From Claveliimonas monacensis (GTDB lineage Bacteria > Bacillota > Clostridia > Lachnospirales > Lachnospiraceae), in assembly GCF_014982975.1 (NCBI RefSeq), contig NZ_JADCKL010000001.1:1-64000 (forward strand): a stretch of DNA of 64,000 nucleotides, in the 5' to 3' direction. Both the position numbers and the translations under genes were made by a program. Shown here in pieces: positions 15,701 to 22,658 of this stretch. Position 1 is the first letter of the stretch. Every line of letters starts with the position of its first letter. The notes beneath the pieces were generated by a model, which was given only the letters and a program-made list of their open reading frames with translations, had not been told where the DNA came from and made no database searches.

Positions 15701-16450
15701 CTCCATCATGGCTGCCCAGCCGGTCTGGTTCGTGTTATCTGCCGGCTGCCAGCCCGCACCGTCGGTGCTGCCGTTCTCCTTGATCTGCGGGTCGCTGGTG
15801 AAGCCGAACCGGAAGCTGCCGGCTGCCGGCGTGGTGTAGGTGTGCGCTTCGGACCAGCTCTGTCCGCTGTCATAGGAAATCTGATACGTATATTCGGTGC
15901 CTGCAGTCAGCCCTGTAATCGTAGCCTCGCAGACCATTTTGCCGGTATCTGTGTACTTGCCGGTATCCAGCTTTGTGGGCGCTGTAAGCTCGCGAACAGT
16001 GGCTTCAACAGTTTTATCACCGAATTTTACCTGTGCCTTTTCTGTCCCATCCGGCGCATACCAGTTCAGGTTCACGGAAGTGCTGGTCTCCCCCGGCTGG
16101 AGCGTCAGGTATTCTACCGTGTTGCCGCTATTTGCGGCCGGTGTCTGGAGTGTATTTGCGCCTGTGGCTGGAGAGGCTGTAGTCTCCTGTGTACGTTCTG
16201 TTCTTTCTTCAGGAACGGTCTCGTCTGCTTCGGATGTTTCCGCATCCATGCCTTCGGTTTCCGCCGCGTCCTGTGCGGTGCTGCCGTTTTCCGCTGCCTC
16301 CGCATCTGTCTTGGCGGTCTCCGCGTCCGGGGTGACGGTCTCGTCTGTCTGGACATTCTCCTCGGCCAGGGCGGATACGGGAGCACCCTGTGCGCAGAGC
16401 ATGGCCGCTGCCAGTGTGATGGCGGCGCCTTTGTGCCATTTTCTTCTCAT
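12725..16450 (-). CDS. Wall-anchored metallophosphoesterase with choice-of-anchor I propeller domain
   Basis: This 1241-residue exported protein starts with a signal peptide (RRKWHKGAAITLAAAMLCAQ, cleavage near ALA) and an acidic low-complexity stretch to about 110. A fibronectin-like purple acid phosphatase N-domain follows (SVNLNWYAPDG, YTYQISYD). The calcineurin-like phosphatase domain has FTSDPQ, AGDQVED, VGNHDRH, THHKS and GGHDHVYSRS, all metal ligands present. From about residue 650 to 1150 a second domain resembles the choice-of-anchor I, YncE-like propeller family (MEIVDYNTATGWAYAVNG). The C-terminus is a DDG/KPGD-rich wall spacer, an ARTGD sorting-like motif, a hydrophobic span and RRRK. 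It probably hydrolyses phosphoesters outside the cell. ATG 16450 was chosen because AAAGGAGGAAAG precedes it; the upstream frame has no site. Confidence 0.88.
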   Translation of the reverse strand: MRRKWHKGAAITLAAAMLCAQGAPVSALAEENVQTDETVTPDAETAKTDAEAAENGSTAQDAAETEGMDAETSEADETVPEERTERTQETTASPATGANTLQTPAANSGNTVEYLTLQPGETSTSVNLNWYAPDGTEKAQVKFGDKTVEATVRELTAPTKLDTGKYTDTGKMVCEATITGLTAGTEYTYQISYDSGQSWSEAHTYTTPAAGSFRFGFTSDPQIKENGSTDGAGWQPADNTNQTGWAAMMEKLASEGVSLVVSAGDQVEDQSWGKSSEYAAFFAPEEMSSIAYAPAVGNHDRHYMFEDHFNLPNEMSVAGVDENGALAQVKTTFRGQNNGTSQSHGNYIQATADEIANGSESNGVTPNAEGQYDFAERREMETKGNYYYLYDNVLFVTLNTGAYPGGNDEENAGNASVPSAAKDNSEAEAMVDNFRTTMNAAVSEYAGQYQWLIVTHHKSTQTVAKHAADSDIENYVDAGFEKVMDEFDVDFVLGGHDHVYSRSYVLKDGQRNAERLDSYHDPDGTIYLTGNCCSDMQYYTPFASVDKANNADYPVLADGTTGSQEYLKGKLPIGNQEWNQEYSPSYAVFDVTGNEISVNVYNLAGDSASPDSELIDSFSVTKNADGGAKTAGAENGKTSASLNLTQEARYDAGMSNADGGVMEIVDYNTATGWAYAVNGQTGNLTAIPMKTLASGETVDLLDGNDIDVKSMIEAECEGFTYGDMTSVAVSADGTKLAAAIQAEGYADSGRVALFTCNEDGTLTFEKAYETGTQPDMVTFTPDDSRVLTANEGEPRKGYEGDATDPAGTVTVISLADGKAVNVGFEAYDSAEARQALTDAGIVLKKGSVPSKDLEPEYIAAGNSTAYVTLQEANAIAAIDLNSLKVTGIYSAGYEDYSTVAVDIDKKDEAYNPKTYESLRGIRMPDSIALYSVDGTDYVVTANEGDSREWGDYLNEDERDFKDGQTSPTGKITAKNSGLTGKVVFFDSSDYDGLDTNLDYLFGGRSFTVYKADGNGLTEVFDSGSDFEAKTAIYVPENFNCSNDDKSIDDRSGKKGPESESVTLGTVGEKTYAFVGLERVGGVMVYDITDPAHISFANYINSRDYSEDIAGDNSPEGLCFIPAGESWDGNAYLVAACEVSGTVAVYGASANTAYDPGTENPDDGQKPGDGDDQNPDDGQKPGTDGEDQKPGTADSQAGGQSTSGKKAARTGDSSNYTLYLLLALAAAGSATAVIVIRRRKAQ

Positions 16451-16545
16451 AGAATTCTTTCCTCCTTTTTTCGGATACAAAATTTCCAAAGTTACTATAC
16501 AGGACAAATATTAAGTCGGGATGAGAGTTTGCGAAAAAATGCGTA

Positions 16546-16635
16546 AACTCCAGGTAAATCCATGCGCGGATGTAGAAATCCTACATGAGGAGCCGCGCTC
16601 TTAACAGGGAATTTACGTAGATTTTACCCGGAGTT
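16546..16635. other. Palindromic structured element between divergent genes
   Basis: The 276-base gap between the metallophosphatase and the vWA lipoprotein holds a 90-base segment that folds neatly. An outer stem pairs AACTCC-A-GGTAAATC (16546-16560) with GATTTTACC-C-GGAGTT (16620-16635). Inside, GCGCGG (16564-16569) pairs with CCGCGC (16593-16598) and holds a further ATGTAG/CTACAT hairpin (16570-16586), leaving an unpaired AACAGGGAATTTACG segment. It could be a leader RNA of either gene, a regulator-binding site or a small mobile palindrome. No poly-T tract follows it. I know of no family that it matches. Confidence 0.55.
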
Positions 16636-16725
16636 GATAGAGCAAATGCGCAAAATGAAGGAAAATAGAGACAGAAGGATCAAACAGCGGCATGTGCCGC
16701 GCAGGTCGAAGAAAGGAATTGTCTT

Positions 16726-18351
16726 ATGAGGAAAAGAAAATTTGGAACAGCTCTGACCTTATTCCTGGCTTTTGCTCTCCTGCTCACAGGATGCGCGGGC
16801 TCGCCGGGTGAGGCGAAGACGGAAGAGAAGGAGCGGGATGCGTCCGCTGAGATCATGAAGGCGGACGGGACGATCCGCATCCTGTCCGGCTCGGAGAACG
16901 AGGAGCTGGAGGCGGTGATAGACGAGTGCAGCCAGGCAACTGGCGTGGAGATCGAGATAGACTACAAGGGCTCTGTAGATATCATGCGGGCTCTGGAGAG
17001 CGGCGCAGAAGAGTATGACGCCGTCTGGCCGGCCAGCAGTATCTGGCTGTCCATGGGGGATGTGGACCACCTGGTGAAGCACAGTCAGTCCATCTCCATG
17101 ACGCCGGTGGTCTTCGGCATCCGGGATAGCCTGGCGGAGGAGCTGGGATTTAAGGGGAAAGACGTCTCTGTGAAAGACATCCTGGCCGCCATACAGGGTG
17201 GAAAGATGAGCTTCTGTATGACGAGCGCCACCCAGTCCAACTCCGGGGCCAGCGCCTACATAGGTTTCCTGTACGCGCTTCTGGGCAAGCAGGAGGGCAT
17301 GACGGCGGAAGACCTTCAGGGGGAGCAGCTACGGGCTGACATCACGGAACTTCTTGGCGGCGTGGAGCGCAGCTCAGGCAGCTCCGACTGGCTGAAGGAC
17401 CTGTTCCTCAAGGAGGACTACGACGCCATGGTCAACTACGAGTGCCTGATCATCGACGCCAACCGGCAGCTGGAGAGCGAGGGAAAGGAGCCGCTCTATA
17501 TCGTCTACCCCTACGACGGCCTGTCCATCGCGGACTCGCCCCTGGGGTATGTGGATCACGGGGACAGCCAGAAGGAGGAGGCCTTCCAGGCTGTGCAGCA
17601 GTATCTGCTGTCGAAGGAGGCCCAGAGTGAGATCGAGGCGACCGGCCGGCGCATCAGCGCGAACGGCGTCTCGGATGAGAATAAGGAGGTTTTTAACGAA
17701 GAGTGGGGCGTTGACACGGAGCGGATCCTCTCGCCCATCCAGATGCCGGACGCAGACGTGCTGATGGAGGCGCTGAACCTGTACCAGACAAGCTTTAAGA
17801 AGCCCTCCCTCAACATCTACTGTCTGGATTTCTCCGGCAGCATGGAGGGGACCGGGGAGGCTCAGCTCAAAGACGCCATGTCCCAGATCCTGCTGCAGGA
17901 AAATGCCAGCAGGAATTTCCTGCAGGCGAATGCGGGGGAGGTCAACGAGGTGATCTTCTTTGACAACACGATCCTGGATATAGAGCGGGCGGCGGACGAC
18001 TCCGACGAGGCTCTGGCGCAGCTCTACCAGAAGGTGGCGGACTTCCAGATCGCAGGCGGCACGGATATCTACAACGCGGCGGCGCAGGCTCTGGCTGAGG
18101 CGTCGTCCTACGACCTGGAAAAGTATACGCCTGCCATCATCCTGATGACGGACGGCGTGTCAGACTACAATTACCAGACGTTCCAGGAGGCCTGGGATAT
18201 TCTCGGGATCGATGTGCCGGTGTTCTCCATCACCTTCGGGACGGCGGACCCCACGCAGCTGGAAGAACTGGCAGAGGCGACGGGAGGCCGCGTCTTTGAC
18301 GGGACGCAGGATCTGACAGAGGCATTCCGCAGTGTGAAAGGATATAACTAG
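16726..18351 (+). CDS. Lipoprotein: solute-binding domain fused to a vWA domain
   Basis: A 541-residue secreted lipoprotein, with signal peptide and lipobox (LLLTGC, lipidated C23). Residues about 48-350 form an extracellular solute-binding fold of the ABC periplasmic-binding type (TIRILSGSENEELEAVID, DAVWPASSIWL, TSATQSNSGASAYIG). From about 362 to 535 it is a von Willebrand factor A domain with a complete MIDAS metal site: DFSGS (367-371), GGTD near 444 and MTDG near 474. It would sense a ligand outside the cell and bind a partner through the metal site. It begins a tight four-gene operon with XpaC, another binding protein and TelA; no permease or ATPase is present, so a transport role is unlikely. 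Association of vWA, XpaC and TelA proteins is known from chemical-stress (tellurite-type) systems. Confidence 0.83.
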   Translation: MRKRKFGTALTLFLAFALLLTGCAGSPGEAKTEEKERDASAEIMKADGTIRILSGSENEELEAVIDECSQATGVEIEIDYKGSVDIMRALESGAEEYDAVWPASSIWLSMGDVDHLVKHSQSISMTPVVFGIRDSLAEELGFKGKDVSVKDILAAIQGGKMSFCMTSATQSNSGASAYIGFLYALLGKQEGMTAEDLQGEQLRADITELLGGVERSSGSSDWLKDLFLKEDYDAMVNYECLIIDANRQLESEGKEPLYIVYPYDGLSIADSPLGYVDHGDSQKEEAFQAVQQYLLSKEAQSEIEATGRRISANGVSDENKEVFNEEWGVDTERILSPIQMPDADVLMEALNLYQTSFKKPSLNIYCLDFSGSMEGTGEAQLKDAMSQILLQENASRNFLQANAGEVNEVIFFDNTILDIERAADDSDEALAQLYQKVADFQIAGGTDIYNAAAQALAEASSYDLEKYTPAIILMTDGVSDYNYQTFQEAWDILGIDVPVFSITFGTADPTQLEELAEATGGRVFDGTQDLTEAFRSVKGYN

Positions 18352-18355
18352 TACT

Positions 18356-19042
18356 ATGAAAGATAAATGGAAAGAAATCGTAAGCATCGCTGTCTCCGCC
18401 ATTCTGGCGCTTGTGCTTTTCGCCGTGCTCCTCGTGGGGCTTGGGTGGAACATGCTTCTGTGTATGGGGCTCTCCCTTGTGTCCTACGCCGGGTTCCTCC
18501 TGGTGCTGCGCCCGGTGAGGCGGATCGGGCGGATCGATATCGAGAAGCTGGGGAACGGGGAGGTGCTCCATGAAAGGCTGCAGGAGGCGGGGCGCGATTA
18601 CCGGCGGATGCGGGAGGCGGCGGACAGGATCCAGGCGCCGGGCCTGCGCCAGTCCGCGTCCGAACTGATCGACATTGCGGGAAACATCCTGAAATTCCTG
18701 ACCGACAACCCGAGGAAGATCCCGTCCGCCAGACGCTACATCGACTACTACCAGGAGACGGCGGCCAACGTGCTGGAGAACTATGTGGAGCTCCAGGACA
18801 CCAGGCTCCTCACTGACGAGTCGGAGAAGATCTTTCAGAACACAGCGGAGGCGGTCCTGACGCTCAAGGACGCCTTCCGGATGCAGTTCCAGAAACTGAT
18901 GCAGAACGAACTGATGGATATGGAGGCTGACCTGAACCTGCTCAGGCAGACGCTCCGCTCGGAGGGGTACGAGGTGCGGCAGGAGGAGGGCCGTGATAAG
19001 GGAAGGGACGGCCAGGGAAACGAAAAGGAGACAGGAGTGTAG
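18356..19042 (+). CDS. XpaC-family membrane protein (5-bromo-4-chloroindolyl phosphate hydrolysis family)
   Basis: A 228-residue protein with two N-terminal membrane spans (about 8-28 and 30-48, IVSIAVSAILALVLFAVLL and LLCMGLSLVSYAGFLLV), followed by a cytoplasmic helical domain typical of the XpaC family (LIDIAGNILKFLTDNP, YLxYY-like YIDYYQETAANVLENY, then a long coiled-coil-forming helix). The family is named for a Bacillus phenotype; its biochemical role is not settled, and it is often encoded beside TelA. It starts 5 bases after the vWA gene without a clear ribosome site, so its translation is probably coupled. The tail (EGRDKGRDGQGNEKE) is charged and disordered. Confidence 0.85.
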   Translation: MKDKWKEIVSIAVSAILALVLFAVLLVGLGWNMLLCMGLSLVSYAGFLLVLRPVRRIGRIDIEKLGNGEVLHERLQEAGRDYRRMREAADRIQAPGLRQSASELIDIAGNILKFLTDNPRKIPSARRYIDYYQETAANVLENYVELQDTRLLTDESEKIFQNTAEAVLTLKDAFRMQFQKLMQNELMDMEADLNLLRQTLRSEGYEVRQEEGRDKGRDGQGNEKETGV

Positions 19043-19045
19043 TAC

Positions 19046-20134
19046 ATGAGGAAGAAGATCATAGGACTTGTTTTGCTGATCTGCGTGATGGCGGCTGTGG
19101 GAGGCATCTACCTCCTGACGGGCGGTTCGGGGGACGGCAAAGAGAAGGAAACAGGGAAGACAAAGCCAAAGACAGCGGTATCCGGCTATGTGGGGGGCGA
19201 GAAGATCGGGTTCCTGGAAGATGAGGAGGTGCTGTCCATCCTGGGAGAGAAATACGGACTGGAGGTGGACTACTCCAAGGCGGGCTCCCTCGACATGATG
19301 ACAGCGGACCTGGAGGGGAGAAATTATCTCTTCCCGTCCAGCAGCATCGCGCTTGAGTACTATGAGGAGCTCCACGGCAGCCCGGTCCAGAGCGAGATCC
19401 TCCTCAACACGCCCATTGTCCTCTACACCCATAAGATGGTGCTGGATGCCTTTGACAGCCAGGGGCTGATCACGAAGGACGGGGACGTGAACTACATCGA
19501 CATGGCAAAGCTGGTGGAGCTGATCCAGAATGATACGGCCTGGGCGGACATCGGCGTGCCGGAGCTGTACGGTACAGTCTCGGTGGACACCACAGACCCG
19601 GCCCGCTCCAACTCGGGCAATATGTTTGCGGCCCTTCTGGCGGATGTGCTGAACGGGGGGCAGACGCTGACCCCGGAGAAGGTGGACGAGATCCTGCCTC
19701 AGCTCCAGACAATCTTCGGAAAGCTTGGATACATGGAGACCTCCTCCTCAGATCTGTTCAGCCAGTTCCTGCGGATGGGCGTGGGAGCCACTCCCATTGC
19801 GGCGGGGTACGAGAGCCAGATCATCGAGTACGCCATGCTGCATCCGGAAGAGTATGAGTCGGTCCGGGACGACATCGTCGTGCTCTACCCGGCTCCTACC
19901 GTGTGGTCCGCCCATGTGCTGATCGCTCTGGACGATGCGGGGAAGACCCTGATCCGGGGGCTGCAGGATGAAGAGGTGCAGAAGCTGGCGTGGGAAAAGC
20001 ACGGTTTCCGCACGGGAAACTATGAGATATCGGACAAGGAGCTCGGCGTGCCGGGCATCGCTGACAATATCACCCAGGTGGCGCAGGTACCCTCCTACGA
20101 TGTGATGCGCCGGATCATAGACGGGCTCCGGTAA
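19046..20134 (+). CDS. Membrane-anchored extracellular solute-binding protein
   Basis: A 362-residue protein with one N-terminal hydrophobic segment (IIGLVLLICVMAAVGGIYLL), probably an uncleaved anchor, a short charged linker, then a binding-protein fold: AVSGYVGGEKIGFLED opening, LFPSSSIALEYYEE, DTTDPARSNSGNMFAALLAD (a ligand-contact style loop) and VLYPAPTVWSAHVLIAL. It resembles the N-half of the first gene of this operon in role, but lacks a vWA domain. No transporter genes follow, so it is more likely a sensor or scaffold than a transporter component. It starts 3 bases after the XpaC gene, with AGGAG 8-9 bases ahead of the ATG. Confidence 0.75.
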   Translation: MRKKIIGLVLLICVMAAVGGIYLLTGGSGDGKEKETGKTKPKTAVSGYVGGEKIGFLEDEEVLSILGEKYGLEVDYSKAGSLDMMTADLEGRNYLFPSSSIALEYYEELHGSPVQSEILLNTPIVLYTHKMVLDAFDSQGLITKDGDVNYIDMAKLVELIQNDTAWADIGVPELYGTVSVDTTDPARSNSGNMFAALLADVLNGGQTLTPEKVDEILPQLQTIFGKLGYMETSSSDLFSQFLRMGVGATPIAAGYESQIIEYAMLHPEEYESVRDDIVVLYPAPTVWSAHVLIALDDAGKTLIRGLQDEEVQKLAWEKHGFRTGNYEISDKELGVPGIADNITQVAQVPSYDVMRRIIDGLR

Positions 20135-20165
20135 AGGACCCGGCGAAAATAACAGAAAGGAAAGA

Positions 20166-21299
20166 ATGGCTATGGCAGAGATAACCCTGGATATGTTGAG
20201 AAAGCAGAGAGGACAGGCGGAGGATGCACCGGCGGAGGAGACGCCGGCCGCCCTGAAGGAGCAGATCACTTCACTCACGCCGGAGGAGAGGCGCAAGGTG
20301 GAGGAGCTGAAGGAGCAGATCGACTTGACGGACTCCCAGATGCTGATGCAGTACGGCGCCGGGGCGAAGCAGAACATCGCGGATTTCTCCGAGAATATCC
20401 TGAATAACGTCCGCGCAAAGGACACAGGATATGTGGGAGAGCTGATGACCGGGCTCATCGCCAATGTGGAGGGACTGGACTTTGACTCCCTGGAGAAAGA
20501 GGGCGGGATCATGGGCCTTTTTAAGAAGGCGGAGTCCAAGGTGAAGAAATTCCTCATGCAGTACGAGAAGCTGGAAGTCCAGGTGGACAGGATCGAGGGC
20601 AAACTGGAGGAGGCCCGGATGGAGATGCTCAAAGACATTGGCATGCTGGACGCCATGTATGAGAAAAACCTGTCCTACTTCCGGCAGCTTCAGCTCTACA
20701 TCGCGGCAGGAGAAGAGAAACTGCGGGAACTGCGGGAGCAGACGCTCCCCTCCCTGCGGGCCGAGGCCGAGAGGAGCGGCGATCCCATGAACGCCCAGAT
20801 CGTCCGGGATTTTGAGGACACGGTGAACCAGTTTGAGAAGAAGATCCACGACCTGAAGACGAGCCGTACCATCGCCATCCAGACGGCTCCCCAGCTCCGG
20901 CTCGTGCAGAACAATGACAAGCTTCTGGCTGACAAGATCCAGACGGCGATCCAGGAGACTATCCCTTTGTGGAAGAGCCAGATGGTCATGGCGCTGGGGC
21001 TGTACCGGCAGCAGGAGGCCCTGAAGCTGCAGCGGAATATCACGGACACGACGAACCAGCTCCTTTTGCAGAACTCGGAGAAGCTCAGGCAGAATACCCT
21101 GGACGTGGCGAGGGAGTCGGAGCGGAGCATCGTGGATATCGCGACGCTGAAGAAGGCGAACGAGAACCTGATCAGCACCATGAGCGAGGCGGTCCGCATC
21201 CAGCAGGAGGGCCGCAGGAAACGGCAGGAGGCGGAGGCCGAGCTGGAGAAGCTGGAGCGCGACATACGGGCTTCGCTTCTTGGAACATCCCGGAGCTGA
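20166..21299 (+). CDS. telA: TelA-family toxic anion resistance protein
   Basis: A 377-residue cytoplasmic, mainly alpha-helical protein matching the TelA/KlaA family: DSQMLMQYGAGAKQNIADFSENILNNVRAKD near the start, LFKKAESKVKKFLMQYEKL, the IAAGEEKLRELR coil, and the conserved end of the family domain (IQTAPQLRLVQNND, ETIPLWKSQMVMALGLYRQQ, TNQLLLQNSE). Members are linked to resistance to tellurite and other envelope-active agents, mechanism unclear. As the last gene in the operon it probably works with the upstream XpaC and binding proteins at the membrane. ATG 20166 has AAAGGAAAG close upstream; ATG 20172 is an equally possible start. A bidirectional terminator follows. Confidence 0.9.
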   Translation: MAMAEITLDMLRKQRGQAEDAPAEETPAALKEQITSLTPEERRKVEELKEQIDLTDSQMLMQYGAGAKQNIADFSENILNNVRAKDTGYVGELMTGLIANVEGLDFDSLEKEGGIMGLFKKAESKVKKFLMQYEKLEVQVDRIEGKLEEARMEMLKDIGMLDAMYEKNLSYFRQLQLYIAAGEEKLRELREQTLPSLRAEAERSGDPMNAQIVRDFEDTVNQFEKKIHDLKTSRTIAIQTAPQLRLVQNNDKLLADKIQTAIQETIPLWKSQMVMALGLYRQQEALKLQRNITDTTNQLLLQNSEKLRQNTLDVARESERSIVDIATLKKANENLISTMSEAVRIQQEGRRKRQEAEAELEKLERDIRASLLGTSRS

Positions 21300-21350
21300 T
21301 GTAAGAGAAGACACTCTGAAAAATAGTGAAAAAATAGTGTAATCATAATG

Positions 21351-21389
21351 AAAAAAGGCGGATCCTACTCGGCGGGATCCGTCTTTTTT
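21351..21389. terminator. Bidirectional terminator between telA and lacI-type gene
   Basis: AAAAAAGGCGGATCC and GGATCCGTCTTTTTT form a stem with A/T runs on both sides, so it can stop both convergent transcripts. It includes the last codons of the minus-strand regulator gene. Confidence 0.9.
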
Positions 21390-22375
21390 CTGGCTGTGCC
21401 CGTCGACTGGCGCACCACCAGGCTGGCGTGCAAAAGGAGCGTGCCGATGGCCACCCCGTTCATCAGGCTCTCCAGCGCGTAGTAGCCGCTCTTGCCAAGC
21501 TGCACCCGCTCCTGGCGCACGGTGGTGAGGGGCGGGGAGGTGTAAGCGCAGATGGGCAGGTCGTCAAAGCCGATGATGCTCACGTCGGCAGGGATGCGAA
21601 GCCCCATCTGCTGGCACTGCACCAGAGCTGCGCTGGCGATCAGATCGTGGCTGCAGATGATGCCGGTGACGCCCTCTTTTAGGAGGCGGGGCAGGTGCTT
21701 TTCCATGCACTGGGAGGTGTAGTAGGAGCTCCCGGCAAGGGAGGAGTCCGCGGGCAGCCCGTTCTGGCGAAGGGCGTAGAAGAAAGCCTTGTGCCGGACC
21801 TGCATGATGTGGGAGCCCAGGGCGTGGCTCAGATAGCCGATCTTCCGGTGTCCCAGCCTCTTTAAGTGCTCCACCGCCAGCTCCATGCCCTCGCTGTTGT
21901 CCACGCCCACATAGCCGGTGTGGGGGTTGGCCATGATGTAGTTGTCGTAGAGGACAGCGGGGGTGTGGCTTGTCTGAAAATCCCTCATCCAGGGGTCGCT
22001 CAGGGAAAAGCCGAGGACGAAGGCTCCCAGGTAGTCGTTCTTCAGCATGAAGGCGTCGTAGGAGGCGCTTTTCTGCAGTTTCTCCGTGACGGGGACGATC
22101 TCCACCGTGTAGCCCGCGGGTTCGGCCATCTGCCGGAACCCCAGGATGATCTCGTAGCCGAACTGGTGGGCTTCCCTGTAATCCATATTCTCGATCAGGA
22201 TGCAGAGCTTTCTCTGGCCGCCGGGGCGGCGCAGCTTTGTGTATCCCAGTTCCACGGCTGTCTCCAGCACGTTTTTTTGTAAAGTTTCGCTGATGTCGGA
22301 GGCGCCGTTCAGCGCCTTGGACACGGTCCCCTTGGAAATCCCGAGTTTATCAGCAATATCCTGTATAGTGGCCAC
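21365..22375 (-). CDS. LacI-family transcriptional regulator
   Basis: A 336-residue repressor-type protein. Residues 3-25 are the LacI helix-turn-helix (TIQDIADKLGISKGTVSKALNG) and the hinge helix follows; residues 60-330 are a sugar-binding domain with GAFVLGFS, VGVDNSEGMELAVEHLKRLGHRKIGYL and IIGFDDLPICAYTSPPLTTVRQ. It faces away from the alpha-glucan operon across a 283-base gap with several TACGAAA elements, so it very likely controls that operon and itself in response to a maltodextrin. The effector is not deducible. The start codon is supported by the family-typical N-terminus, with GAGAGGAGG about 8 bases upstream on the minus strand. Confidence 0.95.
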   Translation of the reverse strand: MATIQDIADKLGISKGTVSKALNGASDISETLQKNVLETAVELGYTKLRRPGGQRKLCILIENMDYREAHQFGYEIILGFRQMAEPAGYTVEIVPVTEKLQKSASYDAFMLKNDYLGAFVLGFSLSDPWMRDFQTSHTPAVLYDNYIMANPHTGYVGVDNSEGMELAVEHLKRLGHRKIGYLSHALGSHIMQVRHKAFFYALRQNGLPADSSLAGSSYYTSQCMEKHLPRLLKEGVTGIICSHDLIASAALVQCQQMGLRIPADVSIIGFDDLPICAYTSPPLTTVRQERVQLGKSGYYALESLMNGVAIGTLLLHASLVVRQSTGTARKKTDPAE

Positions 22376-22553
22376 GGGCCGTCCTCCTCTCCCTGAAAAA
22401 ACAATGTAAGGAAATTATAGTAGATATCCCGCAGAAAAGCAATGCAATGCGGAGAAAAAAGAGGTGAGTTTCGTATAGTTTTGGAGTGGAGGGGTGAGCG
22501 GCGGAGTAAATATAGACAAAAATGCATTTTAAAAACTGGATAAAATGGACAAA

Positions 22554-22580
22554 AATGAAAATATACGAAATATTTTCATT
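22554..22580. promoter_or_regulatory. Perfect inverted repeat overlapping the alpha-glucan operon promoter
   Basis: AATGAAAATAT and ATATTTTCATT flank a 5-base centre ACGAA. The right arm runs into the -35 box of the promoter at 22579, so a protein bound here would block polymerase. It is a good operator candidate for the divergent LacI-type regulator, but a second TACGAAA-based site set exists downstream and which one is used cannot be told. Confidence 0.6.
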
Positions 22581-22607
22581 GACGGAAGGATAAAAGAGGA
22601 GTATTCT
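22579..22607 (+). promoter_or_regulatory. Promoter of the alpha-glucan operon
   Basis: TTGACG and TATTCT are separated by exactly 17 bases, with a leader of about 45 bases before the binding-protein gene. Its position between the inverted repeat and the TACGAAACAT repeat suits tight repression. Confidence 0.75.
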
Positions 22608-22615
22608 ATACCCAG

Positions 22616-22635
22616 TACGAAACATTACGAAACAT
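22616..22635 (+). repeat. Tandem TACGAAACAT repeat in the operon leader
   Basis: The 10-base unit TACGAAACAT occurs twice in direct tandem at the likely transcription start. TACGAAA also occurs at 22564 and, inverted (TTTCGTA), near 22469. Four copies in one intergenic region suggest regulator contact sites. Confidence 0.6.
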
Positions 22636-22658
22636 TTTAGAGAAACGGAGATGAAGTG

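Noticed and set aside
14891-16546. 551-codon plus-strand frame opposite the metallophosphatase gene
   Set aside because: Shadow of a strongly supported minus-strand gene; no ribosome site or domain.
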